A DNA stretch of 10,119 bases from an uncultured Anaerolineaceae bacterium. GTDB taxonomy: Bacteria; Chloroflexota; Anaerolineae; Anaerolineales; Anaerolineaceae. Position numbers and translations under genes: made by a program. A model generated the notes under the pieces. The model was not told the DNA's origin. It searched no databases and saw only the letters and a list, made by a program, of their open reading frames with translations. Below, in pieces: positions 1 to 6,963 of this stretch. Each line of letters opens with the position of its first letter. Within the stretch, counting starts at the first letter, position 1. Location: NCBI GenBank assembly GCA_937894825.1, contig CALCQT010000287.1:1-10119 (forward strand), given 5' to 3'.

Positions 1-152
1 AATGCGCCAATGATCCCGATCAGGAATGCCACGACAAGGACCAAACCTTTTTTCAGCGACAGGGTTTCTCCCGGCAAAAGTTGATAAACTGCCAGCATGA
101 GCGCAAACCCAGGCGGAAAGGACTGTAAAAGTGAACGGACAGATGATCTCAT
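1..152 (-). CDS. Membrane protein, N-terminal 50 residues only (function unknown)
   Basis: The reading frame runs off the left edge of the window. The visible part begins MRSSVRSLLQSFPPGF, followed by a hydrophobic patch (about residues 16-26), a short polar turn (PGETLSLKKG) and a clear membrane segment (about residues 36-50, LVLVVAFLIGIIGA). The basic start followed by hydrophobic helices suggests an integral inner-membrane protein with the N-terminus in the cytoplasm. The ATG at 150-152 is the only good start. A TATAAT box lies only 9 bases upstream, so the message may be leaderless or nearly so. The gene is divergent from the surface protein that starts at 237. I do not recognise the family. 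Confidence 0.55.
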   Translation of the reverse strand, partial: MRSSVRSLLQSFPPGFALMLAVYQLLPGETLSLKKGLVLVVAFLIGIIGA

Positions 153-160
153 ACGCCTGA

Positions 161-166
161 ATTATA
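161..166 (-). promoter_or_regulatory. Candidate -10 box for the leftmost gene
   Basis: Read on the minus strand the bases are TATAAT, within GGTATAAT. The start codon begins 9 bases downstream, so transcription would begin almost at the ATG. No convincing -35 box is seen. Low confidence, but the arrangement resembles the argG leader promoter at the other end of the window. Confidence 0.35.
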
Positions 167-180
167 CCGTTTTTCGTTGT

Positions 181-186
181 TATAAT
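181..186 (+). promoter_or_regulatory. Candidate -10 box for the surface-protein gene
   Basis: An exact TATAAT lies 50 bases upstream of the ATG at 237. Transcription would start near 193 and leave a 5' leader of about 44 bases. No good -35 hexamer is visible at the usual distance. The Shine-Dalgarno in front of 237 is also weak. Confidence 0.35.
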
Positions 187-236
187 TAGCGGTGGATTGA
201 TTGCGATCCGAAATTTTTTATCGTTATGGGCTTTGA

Positions 237-1799
237 ATGACAGAACAAAACGCGAATAAACAACCGGACAGGCGGTCCGGATATCCAAACCAGTCAATGC
301 CGAAATCTCCCGGTGCGAATCAGAATTCGGGACAAAACCGCTATAATGGGGGCCGTGGCCCGGATTATTCCAGATCCGGTTATCCTGCCGGTCAGGGAAA
401 TCCACCAAACGTGGGGTATCCGCCGGCTGCGGGACAACCCGGTCCGCAATTTCAGCAGGGACCGCCGCCACCGAATTCTGAACCGCCGCGCCGTCCGAAC
501 GCCGGGTCAGGAAAGCCCCCCAAGCAGAAGAAAGAACCGGTCAGCTTTGAGGACCGGATGGAGCGTTTTTCCCGTGTTTTTGTCGGGATTCTCAGTATTT
601 TTATTTTTTTCTATCTGGGTTGGTTGTTTGCTCCGCGGATTCGAAATTCGCTCACTTTTTGGCCGACCGATACGCCGACTCCGATCACACCGGAACCAAC
701 GCTGGTGTTTACCCCAACCGTAACGCCGCTGGCGACGAATACGCCGACCATTGCACCGACAGCGACACCGGGTCCGCTTTCTGAGTATTGGATTGCGGAT
801 GGTTTGGATGTTGATCCCGCGGTGCCGGACGCTCCCGATGGGTTGATTATGTTGCATGTTGACACTTCGGCGGAAGTGAATCCGCCATTAAGCGATATCG
901 TCTGGACGAGTTCCGAAAAAATTGTCTCCGACCTTGGAAAATCGACATACGAGGAAAAATGGTATGCAACCTATAGCGCCGGCTGGATCCGCTGGTTCAT
1001 GGATCGTTCTCTTCGCGAGGGCCTGTTTGAGATTTATGTCATGGATACGGTTTACAGTTCCGGCGGCTCGTTGGATTTCACGGTTTCGCTGGGAGAGCAG
1101 ATCCTGGCGCCATTGACCGGTGTTCAGCGGGTGGATTTTATGACGAGCCAATATGAACCACAGCAATCCGGTGACATCTGGCGCAGTCTGGGAATTTACT
1201 ATCTGGGACCCTCCGTTGATAAACTGACTGTAACCACATCATGGGATGAACGAGACGAATATACGATCGTTTCCGTAGATCGGCTGTTGATTGTTCCACG
1301 CAGAATAACTGATTTGTCACTTTTGAATAGTTTGCCGGCATCCGGAACACGTTATGTGGTTGACGATTTGCAGGCGGATATTATTGGCGGCGATTATTTG
1401 ATTTCACAGCGGGAACAAACCAGTTGGGATGACCGTTATCAGCTGATTACGAATCCGAAAATCGATGTAACGATCACACATTCGGTTAAGGAGCCCTGGC
1501 CAATTGGAAATTATCAGGTATATGCCTGGATGCCGGCCAGCAAAGGCGGGATAACCGCTTCTGTCAGACTATCCATTGATAACGCCGCCTTAGCAGCGGA
1601 TACCGGCGAAGAAACCGTTTCATTGACCGCGCCTGCTGCTACGGAAGGTTCCTGGGTCCCGGTGGGGTCCTGGACAACGGACCGTTATTACGAGCGTCCA
1701 CGGAAATTCAAGCTGGTCTTTGAGATTCCGGCTGATTCTGTTGGTGAATTCCCGATTGACGCGATTGCGTTTGTTCATAATGGCTTCTCGTCCGAGTAG
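237..1799 (+). CDS. Membrane-anchored extracellular protein with low-complexity N-terminus and two beta-rich repeats
   Basis: This 520-residue protein has an unusual build. Residues 1-100 are a cytoplasmic low-complexity stretch rich in Pro, Gly, Asn and Gln. A basic cluster (KPPKQKKE) precedes a single membrane helix at about 114-132 (FVGILSIFIFFYLGWLF). A Thr-Pro linker (about 144-180) of the kind common on Chloroflexota surface proteins follows. The outer part seems to hold two related beta-sandwich units, about 235-355 and 390-516. Each has a GxxEIYV or GNYQVYAWMP strand, a W-x-x-(L/V)-G strand in its second half, and ends in an 'IVSVDRLLIVP' or 'FPIDAIAFVHN' strand. That end pattern recalls golvesin/xanthan-lyase-type carbohydrate-binding domains; this is inference, not a confirmed match. 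There is no catalytic motif. It is most likely a cell-surface binding or scaffold protein of unknown ligand. The ATG at 237 is chosen because the ATG at 225 runs into a stop after four codons. Confidence 0.8.
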   Translation: MTEQNANKQPDRRSGYPNQSMPKSPGANQNSGQNRYNGGRGPDYSRSGYPAGQGNPPNVGYPPAAGQPGPQFQQGPPPPNSEPPRRPNAGSGKPPKQKKEPVSFEDRMERFSRVFVGILSIFIFFYLGWLFAPRIRNSLTFWPTDTPTPITPEPTLVFTPTVTPLATNTPTIAPTATPGPLSEYWIADGLDVDPAVPDAPDGLIMLHVDTSAEVNPPLSDIVWTSSEKIVSDLGKSTYEEKWYATYSAGWIRWFMDRSLREGLFEIYVMDTVYSSGGSLDFTVSLGEQILAPLTGVQRVDFMTSQYEPQQSGDIWRSLGIYYLGPSVDKLTVTTSWDERDEYTIVSVDRLLIVPRRITDLSLLNSLPASGTRYVVDDLQADIIGGDYLISQREQTSWDDRYQLITNPKIDVTITHSVKEPWPIGNYQVYAWMPASKGGITASVRLSIDNAALAADTGEETVSLTAPAATEGSWVPVGSWTTDRYYERPRKFKLVFEIPADSVGEFPIDAIAFVHNGFSSE

Positions 1800-1887
1800 G
1801 TTGTTACCGAACGCAATCAGTAACACGGCTGTTGTCCACTTAACCGGCTAATCTTAAAAAGTCTCTTTATAATTTAAAATTTTAAGG

Positions 1888-1893
1888 TATAAT
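1888..1893 (+). promoter_or_regulatory. Candidate -10 box upstream of recX
   Basis: TATAAT sits in an AT-rich stretch about 300 bases before recX. TTTATA at 1866-1871 is a poor -35 candidate with a 16-base spacer. Transcription would start near 1900 and pass through the structured region before recX. Confidence 0.35.
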
Positions 1894-1899
1894 ATACTG

Positions 1900-2189
1900 A
1901 ATAGAAAAGAATAATACCTCCGTGCAATCAAGGGTTGCGGCGGTTTGAAGTTGGTTTTGAATAGATTAGTCAATGTAGGACTGATTTATATCTGGAACAA
2001 GAAGGCTGGTCGCGTGAAGCTGATTAAAACAGTTTCACCGATAAACAAAAAGATCATTTTATTTGGAATTCTGCAAGCACGAACGAACTTGTAGAGCAGA
2101 ATATTCATTTTGATTAAAATAATTCTATTGCCGAAAAGTTTCAGCAAATTTTGAACCGTCAGGACGATTGTCGTTTGACGGTTTTTTTT
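1900..2189 (+). ncRNA. Possible structured leader or small RNA upstream of recX
   Basis: The 390 bases between the surface-protein gene and recX contain no convincing gene, but they are rich in hairpins on the plus strand. GTGAAGCTG (2014-2022) pairs with CAGTTTCAC (2030-2038). CTGCAAG (2071-2077) pairs with CTTGTAG (2088-2094). ATTCTGC (2068-2074) pairs with GCAGAAT (2096-2102), an overlapping choice of pairing. A weaker stem lies at 1918-1943. The stretch begins after a TATAAT box and ends in an intrinsic terminator at 2154-2189, so a discrete RNA of about 290 nt is possible. It does not show the hallmark motifs of tmRNA, SRP RNA or RNase P RNA. A 59-codon open frame at 1915-2094 lacks a clear start and ribosome site and is probably chance. 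A recX leader with conditional termination is the alternative. Confidence 0.3.
2154..2189 (+). terminator. Intrinsic terminator ending at the base before the recX start codon
   Basis: AACCGTCA (2154-2161) pairs perfectly with TGACGGTT (2176-2183). Inside the loop ACGA and TCGT can form a second short stem. Eight T residues (2182-2189) follow, and the recX ATG begins at 2190. It could end a small RNA or act as an attenuator in front of recX. Because the T-run occupies the ribosome-binding position, recX has no Shine-Dalgarno here. Confidence 0.7.
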
Positions 2190-2831
2190 ATGGAAGAGAA
2201 GACAGTTACCAGACTTGCGGTTCAAAAAAACGATACTACGAGAGTCAATGTTTTTTTGGATGGGGAATTCGCTTTTGGAATTTCACGCATGGCCGGGCGA
2301 AAACTGAGAATCGGCCAGAAACTTGTGCAATCCGAGATCGATCGAATGCTTTCAGAAGATGAAGGTGAGATCATCCGCCGAAAGGCACTGGAAATGCTTG
2401 GACTGCGTCCAATGGCAGAAAGCGAAATGAAAAAGAAGCTTCAGGAAAAGGGGTTTGATCCTGAACGGGTTGAACAGGCGATTGAAGCGTTGAAAGCGCA
2501 TGATTTGATGGATGATCAACTTTTTTCAGCGCAGTGGGTTGAAAACCGTCAATCGCTCCATCCAAGAAGCCGGCGGATGATCGGCTATGAGCTTCGACAA
2601 AAGGGGGTTGCAGAAGAGATTATTCACGATTCTTTGCAGGACGTTGATGATGACCAAACAGCTTTTGATTTAGCTTTTCGATATTCAAAGCGGCTTGTCA
2701 ATTTGGATTGGCAAACTTTTCGAAAGCGACTTGGAGGCTATCTGGCACGAAAAGGGTATGGGTTTGAAACCATTGATAAGATTACCCGCCGGACTTGGGC
2801 TGAAATCAATGAATCTGATGAGAATCGATAA
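2190..2831 (+). CDS. recX: Regulatory protein RecX
   Basis: RecX binds the RecA-DNA filament in the cytoplasm and modulates RecA activity during recombination and SOS repair. The 213-residue product has the family's all-helical repeat build. A short beta-like N-terminal extension (VTRLAVQKNDTTRVNVFLDG) precedes tandem three-helix units. Diagnostic segments include ALEMLGLRPMAESEMKKKL, then GFDPERVEQAIEALKAHDLMDD with FSAQWVENRQ, and RRMIGYELRQKGVAEEII. The last helical part ends in KRLGGYLARKGYGFETID. A TTG at 2151 would add 13 residues, but they would be encoded by the terminator hairpin, so the ATG at 2190 is preferred. It starts MEEKTVTRL, where homologues usually start. It is followed 23 bases later by rny, probably as an operon. 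No recA lies next to it. Its start touches a strong terminator, so expression may be conditional or translation may be weak. Confidence 0.88.
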   Translation: MEEKTVTRLAVQKNDTTRVNVFLDGEFAFGISRMAGRKLRIGQKLVQSEIDRMLSEDEGEIIRRKALEMLGLRPMAESEMKKKLQEKGFDPERVEQAIEALKAHDLMDDQLFSAQWVENRQSLHPRSRRMIGYELRQKGVAEEIIHDSLQDVDDDQTAFDLAFRYSKRLVNLDWQTFRKRLGGYLARKGYGFETIDKITRRTWAEINESDENR

Positions 2832-2854
2832 AATTATACTTTAAGGAATGAAGC

Positions 2855-4480
2855 ATGATACTAAATACTCTTTTTAAGACGGGAGCGCTTGCGTTTCAAA
2901 TCAACGCTCCTGTGGAAGGAAGACCTTTGCCGGCAGAGGATCCTGGAATCTCAATGGTTCTGATCATTGGTCTGACGGTACTATTGTGTCTGGGTGCAGT
3001 TGCAGCAGGGACATATTTCTTATCCCGTTATCTGAACAGCAAATTCGTAAAAGCACAACAGCTTGATGCGGATAATATCATTTTAGCGAGCCGGGAAAAG
3101 GCACAGGTGATTGAGTCTGAAGCCAAAGGCAGCGCGATTAAGATTTTAAAGGATGCCGAAACGGATATCCAAAAGCGACGCGGGGAATTGACACGGGAGG
3201 ACGACCGGCTGCAGAAACGCCGAACTGACCTGGACCATCGAATTGAGAAGTTGGAGCAACGTGAATCCAATCTGAATAAACGTCAGAGCAACCTGGATAA
3301 ACGGATGAATGAGATGGAAAAAATGTCCACGAAACAACTTGAAGAGCTTCAGAAAATTGCCAGTATGACAACAGATGAAGCCCGGCAGGTTTTGTTGGAC
3401 AAAGTCGAAAAAGAATCCCGTAATGACATGGCTCGCATTATCCGGCAGGTCGAACAGGAAGCACGGACGGAAGGCGATAAAAAAGCCCGCGAAATCATTG
3501 CGACAGCCATCCAGCGGGTTGCTTCGGATCAGGTTAATGAAGTAACGACTTCCATTGTGAACCTGCCCGGTGAAGAAATGAAAGGCCGGATTGTCGGGCG
3601 GAATGGCCGGAATATCCGGGCCTTTGAACAGGCTGCCGGGGTGGATGTGATCGTGGATGATACACCGGAAGCAGTGATGATTTCCTGTTTTGATCCCATC
3701 CGGCGCGAAATTGCCCGCCGGGCATTGGATCGTCTGATTCAGGATGGACGGATTCATCCCGCGAATATTGAAAAAGTACTCAATGACGAAGAACGGGAAG
3801 TACAGCGCTTGATTGTTGAGGCCGGTGAACAGGCGGCATTCGACGCCGGCGTGGTTGGGCTGCATCCTGAAATCCTCAAGATGCTGGGACGTTTGAAGTA
3901 TCGCACTTCTTACGGACAAAACCAGCTTGCGCATGCGATTGAGGTGGCGAAAATTTCATCTGTGATTGCCTCAGAATTGGGTGCAAACGTTGAAATTGCC
4001 CGGATGGGAGCGCTGCTGCATGACCTCGGGAAGTCAATGGATCACAACACGGAAGGGACGCACGCGAAGATCGGTGCGGAGTTCGCAAAACGCTATGGCG
4101 TCAACGCCAAAGCGGTGAACATCATTGAGAGTCATCATCATGAGGTTGAACAGGAGAGCGTCGAAGCCGTGATTGTCGAGGCGGCGGATGCAATTTCCGG
4201 CGCACGGCCCGGCGCGAGACGCGAAGACCTGGAGCTGTATATTAAGCGGCTGCATGCACTGGAAGAGATCGCCAACTCTCATAAGGGTGTCGAGCATTCC
4301 TATGCGATTCAGGCCGGGCGCGAGATCAGGATCATTGTCACACCGGAAGCGGTGGATGATCTGGCGGCAACCTATATGGCGCGGGACATTGCTCATCAGG
4401 TCGAGGAAACTATGCAGTACCCGGGGCAGATCAAGGTGACTGTGATTCGGGAAACCCGGGCAGTTGAATACGCCAAGTAA
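2855..4480 (+). CDS. rny: Ribonuclease Y
   Basis: RNase Y is a membrane-anchored endoribonuclease that starts mRNA turnover. The 541-residue protein is complete and collinear with the family. It has a membrane helix at about 33-56, a long charged coiled coil at about 65-215, a KH RNA-binding domain at about 240-305 with the GRNGRN loop (248-253), and an HD hydrolase domain at about 355-450. Metal ligands are visible in H360 (NQLAHAIEV) and the H389-D390 pair (LLHDLGK); ESHHHE (425-430) and EAADAISGARPGARRE also match the family. The N-terminus is about 20 residues longer than in many homologues. The Shine-Dalgarno AAGGA (2843-2847) is 7 bases from the ATG. recX is 23 bases upstream on the same strand. 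The gene ends before a strong bidirectional terminator. Confidence 0.96.
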   Translation: MILNTLFKTGALAFQINAPVEGRPLPAEDPGISMVLIIGLTVLLCLGAVAAGTYFLSRYLNSKFVKAQQLDADNIILASREKAQVIESEAKGSAIKILKDAETDIQKRRGELTREDDRLQKRRTDLDHRIEKLEQRESNLNKRQSNLDKRMNEMEKMSTKQLEELQKIASMTTDEARQVLLDKVEKESRNDMARIIRQVEQEARTEGDKKAREIIATAIQRVASDQVNEVTTSIVNLPGEEMKGRIVGRNGRNIRAFEQAAGVDVIVDDTPEAVMISCFDPIRREIARRALDRLIQDGRIHPANIEKVLNDEEREVQRLIVEAGEQAAFDAGVVGLHPEILKMLGRLKYRTSYGQNQLAHAIEVAKISSVIASELGANVEIARMGALLHDLGKSMDHNTEGTHAKIGAEFAKRYGVNAKAVNIIESHHHEVEQESVEAVIVEAADAISGARPGARREDLELYIKRLHALEEIANSHKGVEHSYAIQAGREIRIIVTPEAVDDLAATYMARDIAHQVEETMQYPGQIKVTVIRETRAVEYAK

Positions 4481-4553
4481 AAACACGAAAAAGCGACTGG
4501 CAGTTATTCCTGCGGGACAAACCGCAAAATTGCACTGCGGTCTGACAAAATAG

Positions 4554-4599
4554 AATGAAAACGGGGGGATCATCAAATGACGATCCCCCCGTTTTCATT
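4554..4599. terminator. Bidirectional intrinsic terminator between rny and ogt
   Basis: An 18-bp perfect stem (4554-4571 with 4582-4599) has a 10-base loop and a core of six G-C pairs flanked by GTTTTC/GAAAAC. The symmetric T-tracts let it work for both convergent genes, rny from the left and ogt from the right. In the 70 bases between rny and this stem there are also two alternative short hairpins built on TGCGG/CCGCA. Confidence 0.88.
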
Positions 4600-4610
4600 A
4601 ACAAAAGTGA

Positions 4611-5150
4611 CTACAGAGCAGTGCCCTTTTGGGGTGCAAATAGATAGGACATATCGGTTCCTTCCAGTTCAAGCAGCTTTATTTTTGTGGCGATCCCCCC
4701 GGCGTACCCCGTCAGATTGCCGTTTGCGCCGACTACACGGTGGCAGGGAATGATAATGGAAATTGGGTTGTGACCGACGGCCCCACCCACTGCCTGACTG
4801 GACATGGTTGTCCTGTTCATTTTCGCCGACATTCTTTTGGCGATTTCACCGTAAGTGGTTACCTTGCCATACGGGATTTCGCACAGGATATTCCATACGC
4901 TCTGCCGAAATTCACCACCCATGGGATTGAGCGGCAATTCGGAAATGGCAGGGCGCTCTCCCGCAAAGTATCTGTCCAACCATATTTTTGTGAGGCGGAA
5001 TATGGGAAGATCAGTTTGTGCCTCCACTTTTCCGCTGATCGTGCCTCCATGATATTTTTGTCCTTCTTTCCACAGACCGGTAAGATTGGCGCCATCGGAT
5101 GCCAAGGTGATTAATCCGATCGGTGTAGGATATGTTGTTGTGGTGATCAT
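4611..5150 (-). CDS. ogt: Methylated-DNA--protein-cysteine methyltransferase
   Basis: This suicide enzyme moves the methyl group from O6-methylguanine (and O4-methylthymine) to its own cysteine, reversing mutagenic alkylation without cutting DNA. The 179-residue protein has a small N-terminal domain (starting MITTTTYPTPIG) and a C-terminal domain with FRQSVWNIL, IPYGKVTTYGEIA, SSQAVGGAVGHNPISII and the active-site motif PCHRVVG (Cys136). The final loop GYAGGIATKIKLLELEG is typical. The ATG at 5148-5150 is chosen over an upstream ATG at 5192: it has AGGAG (5158-5162) 7 bases away, and the extra residues would lie in the upstream gene. The Shine-Dalgarno overlaps the stop codon of the Ada-AlkA gene, with a 10-base gap between the genes, so the two are translated as a coupled operon. 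It supplies the O6-alkyl repair function that the upstream fusion lacks. Confidence 0.94.
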   Translation of the reverse strand: MITTTTYPTPIGLITLASDGANLTGLWKEGQKYHGGTISGKVEAQTDLPIFRLTKIWLDRYFAGERPAISELPLNPMGGEFRQSVWNILCEIPYGKVTTYGEIAKRMSAKMNRTTMSSQAVGGAVGHNPISIIIPCHRVVGANGNLTGYAGGIATKIKLLELEGTDMSYLFAPQKGTAL

Positions 5151-5160
5151 TTTATAACTC

Positions 5161-6621
5161 CTATAAAGTGTTCCAGAGATTGATGGTGGCATAACTGCGC
5201 CATGGCCGCCAGTTTTCAGCTATTTCCAGCAATTCTTTGGGTGTGAGTGGGGCAAGCGCTTTCTTTACACCGGCATCCGTTTCAAGAAAAGCATCCGGCC
5301 ACTCCATGGTCCGCATGGCGATATACTGGGCTGTCCAGTGGCCGATCCCTGGAATCGCCAGCAGCTTTTTCATCTCTTTTTCCGGCTGCGACGGAAGATT
5401 GAAGTCGATCTCTTCCTGTGCGATTGCACTGGCAAGTGCATGGATCGTTCTTGCGCGGGTCGCGATGACGCCCAACGGACCCAGATGGTTTTCAATCGGC
5501 CCTTCCAATGTCAGGATATCCTCCGGTGAAGGGAAAACATGCGTCAGCCCCTCTATGTTCGTCTGTACAGGCATCCCAAAGGTTTCGGCCATCCTCGCCG
5601 CGATGGTTCTTGCAGCTTTCACGGTAATTTGTTGCCCCAAAACCGCTCTGACCGACATTTCAAAGACATCAAAGCTTCCCGGTAAACGGACGCCTAAAAC
5701 GGAAAGCCCGGGGCGAATATCGTTCATCGATGCCAGCCTCTCGTACACGGATTCCGGATCACAGTTCAGATCAAACATGCGGCGTACTTTTCCCAACACC
5801 TGTGGCAGTATCGGCAGCAACGTTTCCGGGATCGTGACGTTTAGGCTATTCCTTTGTGGCTTATGTGTTATCTGTATCCATCCATAGACATGGTTTCCGG
5901 CTGCATCCCTTAAATGAACGGTGCGCATGTATTGCTCGTCGCTTATGACCTCTATTCCCGGGATCGCGCGGGCGGCGAGGAAGCGGAGCATCGCTTCGAA
6001 ACGATATGGCGGACGGTATCCCAATGTTACCGTAATCTCGCTGCTTTGTACCTTTCCCTCCGGCATTTTCCTCCTGAGATCCGTAGGCGAAAGCTGATAA
6101 TGCTTTTTGAAAAGATCATTGAAGCGGCGTAAACTGCCAAACCCGGCGGCCATTGCGACGTTGATGACAGACATATTTGTGTCGGTAAGGAGATTTTTAG
6201 CGAGGAGCAGCCGGCATGTTTGAAGGTATTGCACCGGAGAAACATTGTATTCTACTGCAAATGCGCGTCGTAAATGGCGATCCGTGCAACCGAGCTGGAT
6301 GGCAAGTTCACGCAGGCTTTGTCCGCTGCCGCAATTTTCTTCCAGCATCTTTGCCGCCCGGCGTGCCAGAGTGGCGGTGGCATCGGTTATGGATGAGCCT
6401 GGGGCAAGTTCCGGTCTGCACAAAAGGCAAGGCCGGAATCCGGCCTGTTCTGCTTCCGCCGCGGTGTGATAAAAAGTACAGTTTTCAAGTTTGGGCTTTC
6501 TGGCCCTGCAAACCGGGCGGCAGTATATTCCTGTGGAGGAGATACCGACGAAGAAGCGTCCGTCAAAACGGGCGTCTTTCGCTATAAATGCTTCGTATAG
6601 TCCATTATCATCTTTTATCAT
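5161..6621 (-). CDS. Ada-type methyl-sensing regulator fused to AlkA-type 3-methyladenine DNA glycosylase
   Basis: The 486-residue protein joins three modules. Residues 1-75 are the Ada zinc domain, with Cys34 and Cys38 (GIYCRPVC) and Cys65 and Cys68 (PCLLC). By family knowledge, Cys34 would accept methyl groups from DNA phosphotriesters and switch the protein into an activator. Residues about 80-185 are an AraC-type double helix-turn-helix (SLRELAIQLGCTDRHLRRAF and INVAMAAGFGSLRRFNDLFK). Residues about 195-305 resemble the AlkA N-terminal domain. Residues about 306-486 are the helix-hairpin-helix glycosylase domain, with LLAIPGIGHWTAQYIAMR and catalytic Asp449 (FLETDAGVKKA) in the place of E. 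coli AlkA Asp238. The enzyme would excise 3-methyladenine and related bases. The Ada methyltransferase domain is absent; ogt follows 10 bases downstream. A similar Ada-AlkA plus ogt arrangement is known in mycobacteria. The ATG has GGAG (6628-6631) 6 bases upstream. Confidence 0.93.
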   Translation of the reverse strand: MIKDDNGLYEAFIAKDARFDGRFFVGISSTGIYCRPVCRARKPKLENCTFYHTAAEAEQAGFRPCLLCRPELAPGSSITDATATLARRAAKMLEENCGSGQSLRELAIQLGCTDRHLRRAFAVEYNVSPVQYLQTCRLLLAKNLLTDTNMSVINVAMAAGFGSLRRFNDLFKKHYQLSPTDLRRKMPEGKVQSSEITVTLGYRPPYRFEAMLRFLAARAIPGIEVISDEQYMRTVHLRDAAGNHVYGWIQITHKPQRNSLNVTIPETLLPILPQVLGKVRRMFDLNCDPESVYERLASMNDIRPGLSVLGVRLPGSFDVFEMSVRAVLGQQITVKAARTIAARMAETFGMPVQTNIEGLTHVFPSPEDILTLEGPIENHLGPLGVIATRARTIHALASAIAQEEIDFNLPSQPEKEMKKLLAIPGIGHWTAQYIAMRTMEWPDAFLETDAGVKKALAPLTPKELLEIAENWRPWRSYATINLWNTL

Positions 6622-6654
6622 GGCCTGCTCCCCCTTTCGATCGGAGTTAACCTG

Positions 6655-6660
6655 ATTATA
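6655..6660 (-). promoter_or_regulatory. Candidate -10 box of the alkylation-repair operon
   Basis: The minus strand reads TATAAT, 33 bases upstream of the start codon. No good -35 hexamer is present at the expected distance, as is usual for promoters that need an activator such as methylated Ada. Confidence 0.45.
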
Positions 6661-6688
6661 AGACGGACTATGGAATAATCTCGCTGTT

Positions 6689-6716
6689 TTCGGACATCCT
6701 TCTATTATTTTCCGAA
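6689..6716. promoter_or_regulatory. Inverted repeat, candidate operator for the Ada-AlkA protein
   Basis: TTCGGA (6689-6694) and TCCGAA (6711-6716) form an inverted repeat with a 16-base gap. Relative to a transcription start near 6648 it spans roughly -41 to -68, the normal place for an activator site. It does not match the E. coli Ada box, so the assignment rests only on position and symmetry. Confidence 0.25.
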
Positions 6717-6933
6717 CTTAAATTCAAAAACGAATCAGCTGCAGCACCGGAGAATGGATATTGAAGATAATTATTTTTAGTTTGTCCTCAGATTGTTAAT
6801 TCACTTGTTGAAATTATTGCCGCAAATATTCGATTCAGGCTTGCGAAATAAACCTTGCTGACTATATCTGCGGGAAGAATTGTTTTTTATCAAGTACAGT
6901 TCAGAAACAGATTCTTTTCAATTGATTGATGCG
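6717..6933. other. AT-rich intergenic stretch, nothing recognised
   Basis: Between the repair-operon promoter and the argH terminator there is no open frame with a credible start. I saw no RNA gene, no repeat and no strong hairpin here. Confidence 0.5.
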
Positions 6934-6963
6934 AAAAAAAACCACCGTCTATGCGGTGGTTTT
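6934..6963 (-). terminator. Intrinsic terminator of argGH, overlapping the argH 3' end
   Basis: On the minus strand AAAACCACCG (6963-6954) pairs perfectly with CGGTGGTTTT (6947-6938) around a six-base loop, followed by more T residues to 6934. The argH stop codon (6951-6949) lies in the loop, and the last codons of argH form the 5' arm of the stem. Confidence 0.88.

Noticed and set aside
1915..2094. 59-codon plus-strand open frame upstream of recX
   Set aside because: No ATG at its beginning and no Shine-Dalgarno; the region is better explained as structured RNA.
2151..2189. Earlier TTG start for recX
   Set aside because: The added 13 residues would be encoded by the terminator hairpin and its T-run, and relatives begin near the ATG at 2190.
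1986..2225. 79-codon minus-strand open frame before recX
   Set aside because: Overlaps the recX start and the hairpins, with no ribosome site and an unremarkable sequence.
3146..3934. 262-codon minus-strand open frame
   Set aside because: Antisense shadow of rny, whose domains and motifs are clear on the plus strand.
4034..4576. 180-codon minus-strand open frame overlapping the rny 3' end and terminator
   Set aside because: Opposite strand of the conserved HD domain, and it starts inside the terminator stem.
5151..5192. Upstream ATG for ogt
   Set aside because: It lies within the end of the Ada-AlkA gene. The ATG at 5150 has a well-placed AGGAG and begins where the family begins.
5237..5887. 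216-codon plus-strand open frame
   Set aside because: Antisense to the Ada-AlkA fusion, with no start signal or recognisable domain.
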